Of a stretch of 36,621 bases of DNA, positions 17,501 to 24,236 are shown piece by piece (within the stretch, counting starts at the first letter, position 1; every line of letters starts with the position of its first letter). The translations under genes were made by a program, and so were the position numbers. Source of the DNA: Vagococcus salmoninarum (GTDB lineage Bacteria > Bacillota > Bacilli > Lactobacillales > Vagococcaceae); contig NZ_NGJU01000025.1 in the NCBI RefSeq assembly GCF_003987495.1, forward strand, positions 1 to 36,621, given 5' to 3'. Below the pieces are notes generated by a model. It did not search any database. It was not told the DNA's origin and saw only the letters and a program-made list of their open reading frames with translations.

Positions 17501-18110
17501 TTCGAAAAGCCATTAATTTTTCTTGGTTGACTAAACTGGCTAAATCATCATAGGCAATTGTTTCAACGGTTTGAATTTCATGACTTGTCCGAAAGCCATC
17601 AAAGAAACTCATCACTGGCAAACTGCCTTCAATGGCTGCTAAATGGGCAACAGCTGAAAGGTCCATCACTTCTTGGACAGTACTTTCCGCTAACATCACG
17701 ACGCCAGTTTGGCGAGCGGCCATCACATCGCCATGATCGCCAAAAATACTTAAAGCGTTAGTCGCCACTGCCCGACTTGCCACATGAAAGACGGCTGGTA
17801 ATAACTCACCAGCAATTTTATACATATTAGGAATCATTAATAATAACCCTTGTGAGGCTGTATAAGTCGTTGTTAAGGCGCCCGTTTTTAGTGACCCGTG
17901 GACAACCCCTGCCGCCCCGGCTTCTGATTGCATTTCCACAACTTTAACTGGTTGACCAAAGATATTTTTTTTGCCCTGGGCTGACCATTCGTCGACAAGT
18001 TCAGCCATAGTTGAACTTGGCGTTATTGGATAAACTGCGGCTAATTCAGTAAAGGCGTATGAAATATAAGCTGCTGCTGTATTCCCGTCCATCGTTTGTT
18101 GTTTCCCCAT
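14553..18110 (-). CDS. nifJ: Pyruvate:ferredoxin (flavodoxin) oxidoreductase
   Basis: A single-chain PFOR that oxidises pyruvate to acetyl-CoA and CO2 and passes electrons to ferredoxin or flavodoxin under anaerobic conditions. The 1185 residues match the fused homodimeric form. Order: the pyrimidine-binding domain starts MDGNTAAAYISYAFTE with YPITPSSTMAE. The gamma-like domain follows in the middle. Two [4Fe-4S] motifs come next, CTMCNECAFVCP near 695 and CTGCGLCVEACP near 752. The C-terminal TPP domain has CSGCGETPYLKL near 818 and GDGWAYDIGFGG to NEVYSNTGGQ near 970-1010. No partner gene is next to it. It has its own promoter, and the palindromic repeat ends it. The ribosome site AGTAGGA is modest. 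Confidence 0.97.
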   Translation of the reverse strand: MGKQQTMDGNTAAAYISYAFTELAAVYPITPSSTMAELVDEWSAQGKKNIFGQPVKVVEMQSEAGAAGVVHGSLKTGALTTTYTASQGLLLMIPNMYKIAGELLPAVFHVASRAVATNALSIFGDHGDVMAARQTGVVMLAESTVQEVMDLSAVAHLAAIEGSLPVMSFFDGFRTSHEIQTVETIAYDDLASLVNQEKLMAFRNRSMNPNHPHISGTNQNADIHFQQRETVNQHYLAIPGIVKNYMAEINKIRGTNYDLVNYYGASDATEVIVSMGSVAPVVEQTVDYLNGQGRKVGHLNIHLYRPFPVAEFLAALPQTVTKMAVLDRTKEPGAGGEPLLLDVQSVMYDSEIHPLIIGGRYGLGSKDVTPDQIVSVYDHLLLPKEQVISRFTIGIIDDVTHLSLPALPKLDLTPVGTYQGKFWGFGSDGTVGANKSAIKIIGDETELFAQGYFSYDSKKSGGLTMSHLRFGPEPIKSAYLVEEADFIACHNQSYVFAYDVLKGLKPGGTFLLNTSWQEEQLTTNLPTKLKKELATKKINFYVINAVEIAQENGLGRRINTVMQGAFFKLMGMMPYEEAVALMKKEVIKNYGKKSPSIVAKNHQAIDDTVAHLKKITIPSEWADLTEPVKKLRENVPSFVFNIVEPVNRQEGDGLSVGNLKAAGMTDGRMPLGTAAYEKRGIALEVPEWNVDRCTMCNECAFVCPHAAIRPFLADEDELEEAPAGFVVREMRGADGLMYRIQVSLEDCTGCGLCVEACPAKGKALEMKPYEDQKAEALNWAFAMTLKTKENPIKKGSIKGSQFEKPLIEFSGACSGCGETPYLKLLTQLYGDRLMIANATGCSSIFGGAAPSTPYTTNDLGQGPAWSNSLFEDNAEYGYGMYLANNGRREHLATEMTRALEECQLSDDLRKLMADWLEHLFDSEGTQQRSQKLKHVLAEEKGQEPLLTKIYDQNDLFVKPSQWMVGGDGWAYDIGFGGIDHIIASGEDVNILVMDNEVYSNTGGQKSKATPTSAVAKFASEGKRGGKKDLGVIAMSYEHVYVAQIASGANPTQTIKALEEAEKFPGPSLIIAYTPCIAHGIAGGITLQQTKDAVATGYWSLYRYNPLLLAKGKNPMTLDFKKPDFSQMKEFMKSETRFSTLVGIEPEISEDLFDQTVANAKSRFYRYARIAGQEEKIREKLEKVKE

Positions 18111-18204
18111 CGATTTTTCCTACTTTCTACTATTAACATCATTACTTTCAAGAAAGGAACTAATTATTTTTTTGTGAAAAAACAATCAAAGTTCCGACTT
18201 TTAC

Positions 18205-18233
18205 ATTATATCCTAATCGAAAAAGCCTTTCAA
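18205..18233 (-). promoter_or_regulatory. nifJ promoter
   Basis: Minus strand: -35 TTGAAA (18233-18228), 17-bp spacer, -10 TATAAT (18210-18205). It would give a leader of about 85 bases before the nifJ ATG at 18110. The 196-bp gap around it holds nothing else that I can support. Confidence 0.8.
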
Positions 18234-18306
18234 TCTTATTTATGATTAAGTTAAGAATAAAAGTGTTTTTGATGATAATTTCACAGAGCCACGTGATTGT
18301 TAGAAC

Positions 18307-19086
18307 TCAATCACCAAAGTCCCCTGCTAACTCCTCTTGAATTTCAAGAAAACGTTGGTAAGATTCCCCAACCTCTTCGACTAGTGGTGCCGATAAAAGG
18401 AGTGTGTCAGCTGCTTCTAAGGCTGCTTGGGCGAGTGCCTTCTGGCCTAAAGCACTGAAAACCTCAGCTTGTAAGACACGGCCTTGAAAGAGCAGTTCTT
18501 GTGAGGCATCTTGCTGATAGCGATTAAAGGCTGATTCCAAGGTATTGCGAGCTGCCTTAAAGTCTTCTTTCGAATAAGCAAAGCGATAGCCTTGGAGATA
18601 AGCTTTTTCGAATTTTGAAGAAAGAGCTTTAACCCGCGTCGATTCTGCTGTCATTAACTTAGTTGAGTCACCGAAAACTTGGCCGATAATAATGCTATTG
18701 CCAGAAAAATCTGTAATGTTCACTCGCCAATCTTCCGCCGTTTGATTTAATCTTGAATAACGGGGCTGACCTTTACGAGGGTTTTTTCCATAATAAGCTT
18801 TTAAATTCACTTTTAATTCTTCATAGACTTCCTTGATATTCGGAACATATATATAACAACCGCCAACTTTGCCAACTTCTTGAAAGTTTTTGACACCATA
18901 AAAACCAAATTCTCCAATGCCCTTTTTTTCAACAGAGGCAAAGCGATAAGGGGCTTTTTGGTAATAAGTCAGGCTGAAACCTAAGCCTTGGTAAAACTCT
19001 AAAGCCTCATCAAATAGCTGGTAATCACAATCAAAAATCGGCATCGTCCGGTTAAGGTTCAGTTTCCTTAGAGCTTTTTCATTCAT
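18307..19086 (-). CDS. VOC-fold (glyoxalase/bleomycin-resistance-like) protein with helical C-terminal extension
   Basis: A 259-residue cytosolic protein. Residues 14-140 look like a vicinal-oxygen-chelate module: MPIFDCDYQLFDEALEFYQGLGFSLTYYQ at the start, and an ITDFSGNSIIIGQ end strand as in bleomycin-resistance and glyoxalase relatives. Residues 150-259 form a charged, alpha-helical tail with TPR-like spacing (AFNRYQQDASQELLFQGRVLQAEVFSALGQKALAQAALEAAD). The substrate is unknown; a drug- or toxin-binding role is family-based guesswork. AAAGGATG lies before the ATG. It stands between nifJ and the ornithine-cyclodeaminase operon and is cut off from the latter by a terminator. Confidence 0.7.
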   Translation of the reverse strand: MNEKALRKLNLNRTMPIFDCDYQLFDEALEFYQGLGFSLTYYQKAPYRFASVEKKGIGEFGFYGVKNFQEVGKVGGCYIYVPNIKEVYEELKVNLKAYYGKNPRKGQPRYSRLNQTAEDWRVNITDFSGNSIIIGQVFGDSTKLMTAESTRVKALSSKFEKAYLQGYRFAYSKEDFKAARNTLESAFNRYQQDASQELLFQGRVLQAEVFSALGQKALAQAALEAADTLLLSAPLVEEVGESYQRFLEIQEELAGDFGD

Positions 19087-19167
19087 AAACTAATCATCCT
19101 TTCAGTTTTGCGAATAATTAATTTTAGCAAATAAAAAAACCGATTGCCTATCCTTTGTTTCCTTAAT

Positions 19168-19197
19168 CAAAAAGAGGTGCGACTGTTGTCACACCTC
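19168..19197 (-). terminator. Terminator of the TrmB-TauE-ornithine cyclodeaminase operon
   Basis: GAGGTGCGAC (19174-19183) and GTCACACCTC (19188-19197) pair with one mismatch and a 4-base loop; five to six T follow on the minus strand. It lies 14 bases past the stop codon at 19211. Confidence 0.85.
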
Positions 19198-19210
19198 CCC
19201 TAAGTAAGAT

Positions 19211-20203
19211 TTATAATGTAATTTCTTGGCCGATCCCTAATGCTCGCGCTTTATTAACTATTTCTTGGGCACATACGACATCTAAAACGGCGGAACCAAC
19301 TGTTTTAAAAATGGTAATATCTGTCCCCTTTTGACGGCCTTTAATTTCTGCTAAAAGTAATTGACCTAGCTCACCTTGATAAGCCGATTTTTCAACAAAA
19401 CCAGCGGCTAATGGTTCAATAAAATCCCCGGCTTCTGCTAGGACGCCAGCCATTGTATCAAAAATAACACAATCAGCTTTTTTGATGATTTCTCGTGGCA
19501 CTTCTTTCATTTCCGGCGTATAAGCACCAACGCCATTAATATGAGCTCCAGCTTTGACATCTTCACTAGCAAAAGTTGGGTATTTTGAAGTTGTCACTGT
19601 CGTAATGACATCAGCACCACTGACTGCGGCTTGCGCTGTTGCACAAGGAATGAAGGTTGCCTTGAAATTAGTAAAAGTTTCTGTCATTGCTTGAGCAAAA
19701 GCTTTTGCTCGTTCTTGATCCACATCAAAAATGCGAATTTCTTTAAACTCACGTACCGTTAACATCGCTTCTAGTTGACCTTGGGCTTGGCCACCTGTGC
19801 CGATTAAGGCGCCAATTTCAGCATCGGCATTAGCCATTAACTCTGTTGCCGCACCTTGAATCGCCCCCGTTCTTAATTGGGTTAAATAGGTGCCATCAAT
19901 TAAGGCATCGACAATACCTGTTGCTGGATCAAGGACGACCATCGTTGCTGGAATAGTCGGTAAGCCTTTTTCAAGATTATTAGGATAAGAAGAGACTATT
20001 TTAACCCCTAAATATTGTTCTTGATCTGTAGCATAGGCTGGCATGTAGAGACTTTGACCATTAGCTTCTGGCACAGCTAAATTAGTCCTTAAGGGCACTG
20101 TTGCCTGACCTTTACTGTAAATCATCATGGCGGCTTTATCTGCCTCAATCGCATCTCTCATTGAAAAACATTGTTCAACATCTGCTTTAGTTAAAACTAA
20201 CAT
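19211..20203 (-). CDS. Ornithine cyclodeaminase / mu-crystallin family NAD(P)-dependent enzyme
   Basis: A 330-residue cytosolic member of the OCD/mu-crystallin family. The substrate half has GVKIVSSYPNN near 66 and the DGTYLTQLRTGA block near 103, which carries the Arg that grips the substrate carboxylate. The Rossmann half has GTGGQAQGQLEAM near 133, with an acidic residue in IFDVD near 158. Family members convert ornithine to proline, or act as cyclic-imine reductases or alanine dehydrogenases; the sequence alone does not decide. Its start shares one base with the stop of the upstream exporter gene (TAATG), so the two are co-translated. A TrmB-type regulator heads the operon. Confidence 0.85.
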   Translation of the reverse strand: MLVLTKADVEQCFSMRDAIEADKAAMMIYSKGQATVPLRTNLAVPEANGQSLYMPAYATDQEQYLGVKIVSSYPNNLEKGLPTIPATMVVLDPATGIVDALIDGTYLTQLRTGAIQGAATELMANADAEIGALIGTGGQAQGQLEAMLTVREFKEIRIFDVDQERAKAFAQAMTETFTNFKATFIPCATAQAAVSGADVITTVTTSKYPTFASEDVKAGAHINGVGAYTPEMKEVPREIIKKADCVIFDTMAGVLAEAGDFIEPLAAGFVEKSAYQGELGQLLLAEIKGRQKGTDITIFKTVGSAVLDVVCAQEIVNKARALGIGQEITL

Positions 20204-21096
20204 TAATTTTCACCTACGACTTCCGGATTATTTTTAGCATTGATTAGTGACGCAATCATACTATAGGCACTGTAGATTAGGACTAAAATAACGACCCATT
20301 TCAACATTACTGTGTCTAAAGACTTGACTAAAAAGACAGCACATAAGACCCCAAGTACCCCAAAGGTCGCAGCGAATAACGTAATCTTACGACTGTATTC
20401 ACCAAATTTAACAAATTGCACGCTGCCAACAGGAACTGAAAACGTACATGCCCCCATCATAATTGGAAACGCCGCTGCAGGATTTAGACCTAACATATAG
20501 ACTGTAACCATTGTTAGAGCGTATGAACCGATCCCAATATTGTTCAATGCCCCAAAAACGAATAATAAAAAACCTGCTAAAATTAGTTTCCCGCCATATA
20601 ATTCAGTGGCTGTCCCGTTTGAAGGAATCCAGTTCATTTGACCAGCAAAGATTAAGATGGCAGCGACGATTAAACCGATACTGACAAATATCTTAATTGT
20701 ACGTTCAGGTAATTTAACAACAAATTTCGGACCAATGTAAGCCCCGATAACTTGGCAAACAATACAAACAACTAAGGTTTTAATCCCAACTTCAATCGAA
20801 GTTATATAAGATAACGCCATTGTGGCCACAGGTATCACACACTGGGTATTTAACGTTCCTGGTAATTTTTTTATAGATACCCAATTTAATTTCGGGTATA
20901 AAACACTACCGATAGCAAAATCTGAAATGCCAAAGGTTGATAAAAAAAACATAATAAAGGCGCTAAAAGGAAGAATTTTACTACTCGCTTGCTCTTTTTT
21001 AACCTCTTCTTTATGACTAATTACATCTTTCACAAATACAAACAAAAAGTAACTGTTAATCGCTATTATCAATATAAGTAATACATTCTTTATCAT
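20203..21096 (-). CDS. TauE/SafE-family membrane exporter
   Basis: A polytopic membrane protein of 297 residues with about eight hydrophobic helices and the TSLxxK-poor, Gly/Pro-rich layout of the TauE/SafE anion exporter family (AFIMFFLSTFGISDFAIGSVLYP, then LPGTLNTQCVIPVATMALSYITS near 78). Members move sulfite, sulfoacetate, taurine-derived or other organic anions, and the cargo here is not identified. AAGGGG lies 8 bases before the ATG. It sits 20 bases after the TrmB-like gene and overlaps the OCD-like gene by one base, so exporter and enzyme probably handle the same compound or pathway. Confidence 0.8.
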   Translation of the reverse strand: MIKNVLLILIIAINSYFLFVFVKDVISHKEEVKKEQASSKILPFSAFIMFFLSTFGISDFAIGSVLYPKLNWVSIKKLPGTLNTQCVIPVATMALSYITSIEVGIKTLVVCIVCQVIGAYIGPKFVVKLPERTIKIFVSIGLIVAAILIFAGQMNWIPSNGTATELYGGKLILAGFLLFVFGALNNIGIGSYALTMVTVYMLGLNPAAAFPIMMGACTFSVPVGSVQFVKFGEYSRKITLFAATFGVLGVLCAVFLVKSLDTVMLKWVVILVLIYSAYSMIASLINAKNNPEVVGEN

Positions 21097-21116
21097 TATT
21101 CAAACCCCTTACTGTT

Positions 21117-21920
21117 TTAGTAGATATCACGTAATTGGTTTAAATCGCCGTTATACTTAGTATTTAAAGGCTCAGGTAATTGATCAATTATTTTCAAGGT
21201 ATAAGCGTCGTGCTTGATATATTCTTTCGCTAAAGTTTTCATGGCATTATTTTTTGTCCAAATCGCTTCAACTTCTTTGATTGAAAAGTTAAAATCACCG
21301 AATAAAACTTCTTTTGAATCACTAATCACATTAAGCCAGCGATTACCAAAATCCAGCAGTTTCTTCTCTTCAAACCCATGATTATAATAGCGTTTAAATG
21401 GCAATTCAAAGGTGTCATGTTCTTTAAATAAGATTAAAACAAAATGTTCTAACTTACTTTCCGCTTCCTTTAAATTAGCAATTAGTTCAGGCGTTAAATC
21501 CTGTTCCCAAATTTGAATATAAAGACTTGTTTGAGCTTTTTGGATTAAATAATTCGCCTTACTTTGAATATTTTCATAACCAACAACTTTCCATAATAGA
21601 TCATCGTCTGCATTTTCCTCTTTAATACTTTGTAACTGGTGATTTAGATTAGTAATATCTTGTTGAACACTTTGTTCTAAGTTCTGAATAAACTCTTCTG
21701 GTGAGAGTCCTTGATAAAGTTTCGGTTCGGTTTTATTAACAATTACTAAGCCTTTAGTGACTAAATTTTCTAAAAGATTATAAATTTTAGATCGAGCAAC
21801 ACCTGACCGTTTACTCACTTCATATCCTGAAAGTTTACCACTTTCAAGGAGAGTTACGTAAACTGCTGTTTCGCTTTCAGTAATGCCAAATTTTTTCATT
21901 ATTTGCTTAATCGTTGTCAT
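21117..21920 (-). CDS. TrmB-family transcriptional regulator
   Basis: A 267-residue regulator. The N-terminal winged helix reads KFGITESETAVYVTLLESGKLSGYEVSKRSGVARSKIYNLLENL (split over residues 10-55), the TrmB form. A coiled linker (about 75-100) follows, then a C-terminal phospholipase-D-like sensor domain with SLYIQIWEQDLTPEL near 135. GAGGA precedes the ATG. It heads an operon with the exporter and OCD-like enzyme and probably senses their substrate. A large palindrome overlies its -10 region, pointing to autorepression. TrmB proteins are best known in archaea as sugar sensors; this pairing with an OCD enzyme suggests an amino-acid-type effector (inference). Confidence 0.88.
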   Translation of the reverse strand: MTTIKQIMKKFGITESETAVYVTLLESGKLSGYEVSKRSGVARSKIYNLLENLVTKGLVIVNKTEPKLYQGLSPEEFIQNLEQSVQQDITNLNHQLQSIKEENADDDLLWKVVGYENIQSKANYLIQKAQTSLYIQIWEQDLTPELIANLKEAESKLEHFVLILFKEHDTFELPFKRYYNHGFEEKKLLDFGNRWLNVISDSKEVLFGDFNFSIKEVEAIWTKNNAMKTLAKEYIKHDAYTLKIIDQLPEPLNTKYNGDLNQLRDIY

Positions 21921-21946
21921 CCTACTTCCTCACTTCACCTTATATT

Positions 21947-21997
21947 TATAGTAGCTACCTATAGGTACTACTATAGTCGATTTCCATACAAAGTCAA
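21947..21997 (-). promoter_or_regulatory. TrmB operon promoter with overlapping palindromic operator
   Basis: Minus strand: -35 TTGACT (21997-21992), 16-bp spacer, -10 TATAGT (21975-21970). Positions 21947-21975 form a nested palindrome: outer arms TATAGTAG and CTACTATA, inner TACCTATAGGTA, with one extra C. It covers the -10 and the start site. The 21976-22136 stretch upstream is AT-rich with nothing else I can name. Confidence 0.75.
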
Positions 21998-22136
21998 CAA
22001 CAAATTCAATTAATCACAATCTTTTTATTTTAATACACCTTATTAGAATCATAGTATTCTTCACTTTACAGTCTTTATGCGGATTAGATTATCTCAACTT
22101 TCAAAAAAGATGAAACTTATATATTTTTTTCACAAT

Positions 22137-22167
22137 AAAAAACACCTAAAAGAAACTCTTTTAGGTG
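22137..22167 (-). terminator. Terminator of the 60-codon gene
   Basis: CACCTAAAAG (22143-22152) and CTTTTAGGTG (22158-22167) form a perfect 10-bp stem with a 5-base loop, followed by six T on the minus strand. Confidence 0.88.
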
Positions 22168-22188
22168 CCCCATGATTAATTGATTCGT

Positions 22189-22371
22189 TCATTCCATCAA
22201 CTGATTCGTTCGTTTAGCAATGGCTTTTTTTAGTTGTTCAATTCTTAGGGTTAATAAATAGTTAAGACTGCGACTAAACAATGAGCTATTTTGACAGATT
22301 TTCAACTTGCGACATTGTTCATAGTAAGTGAGTTTTTCCATCAGACTTGTGACCTCAGCTAAAAACTTCAT
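22189..22371 (-). CDS. Small unknown protein (60 aa)
   Basis: I do not recognise this protein. The case for a real gene is strong: a promoter at 22457-22430, AAGGAGGA at 22384-22377 with proper spacing to the ATG at 22371, and a terminator right behind the stop. It is a single-gene unit. The product begins MKFLAEVTSLMEKLTYYEQC, is rich in Lys, Leu and Arg, looks fully alpha-helical, and has no signal peptide or membrane helix. It contains two Cys (CRKLKIC). A small regulator or immunity-like helical protein is conceivable, but no family is visible. Confidence 0.7.
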   Translation of the reverse strand: MKFLAEVTSLMEKLTYYEQCRKLKICQNSSLFSRSLNYLLTLRIEQLKKAIAKRTNQLME

Positions 22372-22429
22372 CAGTTCCTCCTTCTTAAATGATTGCTCCT
22401 AAAAAATCCACCAGCCAATTCTCAACTCA

Positions 22430-22457
22430 ATTATATAAAATCAATGAGCTTTTTCAA
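22430..22457 (-). promoter_or_regulatory. Promoter of the 60-codon gene
   Basis: Minus strand: -35 TTGAAA (22457-22452), 16-bp spacer, -10 TATAAT (22435-22430). The leader is about 50 bases long to the ATG at 22371. Confidence 0.78.
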
Positions 22458-22477
22458 GTATCTTAACTTACTTAAGC

Positions 22478-22514
22478 AAAAAAATAACCACTTAGACTAG
22501 CAAGTCTAAGTGGT
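22478..22514 (-). terminator. Terminator of the yqeG-to-yqeM operon
   Basis: ACCACTTAGACT (22487-22498) and AGTCTAAGTGGT (22503-22514) form a perfect 12-bp stem with a 4-base loop; seven T follow on the minus strand. It lies 12 bases past the methyltransferase stop codon. Confidence 0.93.
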
Positions 22515-22525
22515 TTTTCACATTA

Positions 22526-23263
22526 TTATTTCTTACAAACAAAGAACCAGCGGGTGGTATTTTCAGATGGTTTTTCATCAGAAAAATCCGCATAAATTTC
22601 AATGTTATAAAAGTTAGCACTCTCAAGCATCGTGTAGTAGTTTTCCATTGAATAAGTCCGTTCTTGATGAAGCTCATCGTGACGGACAAAGGTTTTGTCG
22701 TCTTCTTTTTCTTTTACAAAAAAAGTTAAGAAATGTTCGACACTATGATCCTTCTCTCCAGGATAACTGTCCCATAGGAAGCCAAATTCATCGGTTTGAT
22801 AATGATAGCTATACTCTGGGAACACTTCATCAACTTGGAAGATTGAGTGGACATCAAAAATAAACGTGCCACCTTCTTCTAAGGCTTGATATACTGAGTC
22901 GAAAACTTGTTGGACAGATTGACGGTCTGGCATATAACACAATGAGTCAGAGAAACACGTGATTGCTTCATAAGTCCCAACTTCTGAAAGATCCATCATG
23001 TCGCCTTGGACAAACTGAACTTCAACCCCTTCTTCTTGGGCTCGTTCACTAGCTACTGACAGCATTTGCTCAGATAAATCTAGAGCAGTGACGTCGTAAC
23101 CTTCACGAGCGAAGTCGCAAGCTAAAGCACCAGTCCCACAAGCTAATTCTAAAATTCGCTTAGTCCCTTTAGGCAAGTGGCGGTTAGCAAATTCTAACCA
23201 GGCCACATAAAGAAAAGGGTCCATCACTTCATCGTAGACGAAGGCAAATGTTTTGTATAACAT
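22526..23263 (-). CDS. yqeM: Class I SAM-dependent methyltransferase, YqeM-type
   Basis: A 245-residue cytosolic methyltransferase. The SAM motif I is LELACGTGALACDFA near residue 38, motif II is VTALDLSEQML near 58, and QGDMMDL lies near 85. The substrate is unknown. It is the last gene of the operon and starts one base after the rsfS stop codon (TAATATG), so it is coupled to rsfS. The same gene order (nadD, yqeK, rsfS, yqeM) is known from Bacillus, which supports the name. A perfect terminator follows. Confidence 0.85.
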   Translation of the reverse strand: MLYKTFAFVYDEVMDPFLYVAWLEFANRHLPKGTKRILELACGTGALACDFAREGYDVTALDLSEQMLSVASERAQEEGVEVQFVQGDMMDLSEVGTYEAITCFSDSLCYMPDRQSVQQVFDSVYQALEEGGTFIFDVHSIFQVDEVFPEYSYHYQTDEFGFLWDSYPGEKDHSVEHFLTFFVKEKEDDKTFVRHDELHQERTYSMENYYTMLESANFYNIEIYADFSDEKPSENTTRWFFVCKK

Positions 23264-23264
23264 A

Positions 23265-23621
23265 TTACTCGACCATCGTTGTCAAATCAACCATTGGTGC
23301 ATCTGACCATAATTTTTCTAAGTTATAGAAATCACGTTCTGATGAGTGGAAGACGTGAACAACAATGTCTCCTAAGTCTGCTAAGACCCATTTTCCTGAT
23401 TCTTTTCCTTCAATACGGCCAACTTCAATGCCTTTCAAACGAGCAGCAACGGCTATTTCATCAACAATCGCTCCTACTTGTTTTTCACTGTTACCGTGAC
23501 AAATGACAAAATAATCTGCTAATAAAGATATTCCTTGAACATCTAAAGCAACGATGTCTTCTGCACGCTTATCATCTGCGGCTTTTACTACTACTTCTAA
23601 TAATTGACTACTTTCTATGAT
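23265..23621 (-). CDS. rsfS: Ribosomal silencing factor RsfS with a non-canonical start codon
   Basis: RsfS (Iojap/YbeB) binds ribosomal protein uL14 and keeps the subunits apart when nutrients are scarce. The frame reads IESSQLLEVVVKAADDKRAE, then VALDVQGISLLADYFVICHG, GRIEGKESGKWVLADLGDIVVHVF, and ends with LEKLWSDAPMVDLTTMVE, which is unmistakable RsfS. No ATG, GTG or TTG occurs near the N-terminus; the first TTG is deep inside. AGGAGG lies at 23632-23627, followed by in-frame ATT (23624), ATC (23621) and ATA (23618); spacing favours ATC or ATA. I mark the ATC (118 residues). The ribosome site overlaps the yqeK stop. A sequencing error or recent start loss is the alternative. Confidence 0.9.
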   Translation of the reverse strand: MIESSQLLEVVVKAADDKRAEDIVALDVQGISLLADYFVICHGNSEKQVGAIVDEIAVAARLKGIEVGRIEGKESGKWVLADLGDIVVHVFHSSERDFYNLEKLWSDAPMVDLTTMVE

Positions 23622-23630
23622 AATTCCCTC

Positions 23631-24236
23631 CTATTTTTTTGCAACCCATTGATTATAGGTCTCTACCGTTTTCGGATATATTTTAAGATTACGTTCCATT
23701 AAGTATAACAAGACATGGTAAGTTTCAAAAGCAACAGCTTGATCCAAATCCGCAAAAGCTAATTTACGGGCTTCTTCAACAATCGGAAAAACTCTCCCTA
23801 ATTCAATATAATCAGCAACATAAATTATTTTGTCTAGTAAACTCATTTCTTTGGCGCCAGTTGTATGAAGACGAACAGCAGATTTGATCGCTGAATCAGT
23901 AATTCCTAATTCACTTTCGATTAATTCTGCTCCAAGAATCCCATGCCAAATAGCATTGCCATACTGGATTAACTCTTGGTCGAAGTTCCCTGACTTTATT
24001 AATTGAATCATCTCTGAATCCGGCCGCTCTTTTGCATAGTCATGGACTAAAGCAGCGATACTGGCTTTTTCCAGGGATTCGCCAGTCTGTTCTGCTAATT
24101 TAAGGGCCATTTCTTCCACACGCAAGACATGATTAAACCGCTTCTCAGAAAGACTTTTTTTCATCAATTCAATTAACTGTTGACGACTTACAGGACAGAT
24201 AGACGTTGAATAAACCAACTCAGAACTAGTTGTCAT
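23631..24236 (-). CDS. yqeK: HD-domain symmetrical diadenosine tetraphosphatase, YqeK
   Basis: YqeK hydrolyses Ap4A to two ADP. The frame is open to 24260, but the ATG at 24236, with AGAAGGGA about 10 bases upstream, gives MTTSSELVYS and 201 residues. HD-domain metal residues are visible: FNHVLRVEEMA (His) near 42, ALVHDYAKE (His-Asp) near 68, WHGILGAEL near 100, and DKIIYVADYIELGR near 143. It overlaps the nadD stop by 11 bases and its own stop overlaps the rsfS ribosome site, so the three are translationally coupled. Confidence 0.93.
   Translation of the reverse strand: MTTSSELVYSTSICPVSRQQLIELMKKSLSEKRFNHVLRVEEMALKLAEQTGESLEKASIAALVHDYAKERPDSEMIQLIKSGNFDQELIQYGNAIWHGILGAELIESELGITDSAIKSAVRLHTTGAKEMSLLDKIIYVADYIELGRVFPIVEEARKLAFADLDQAVAFETYHVLLYLMERNLKIYPKTVETYNQWVAKK

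Noticed and set aside
18172-18189. TTGTGAA half-site as a Rex redox operator before nifJ
   Set aside because: Only the left half matches; the right half shares three of seven bases with the Rex consensus.
18293-18314. GTGATTG/CAATCAC hairpin at the VOC gene stop as a terminator
   Set aside because: Seven-base stem without a T run on the minus strand.
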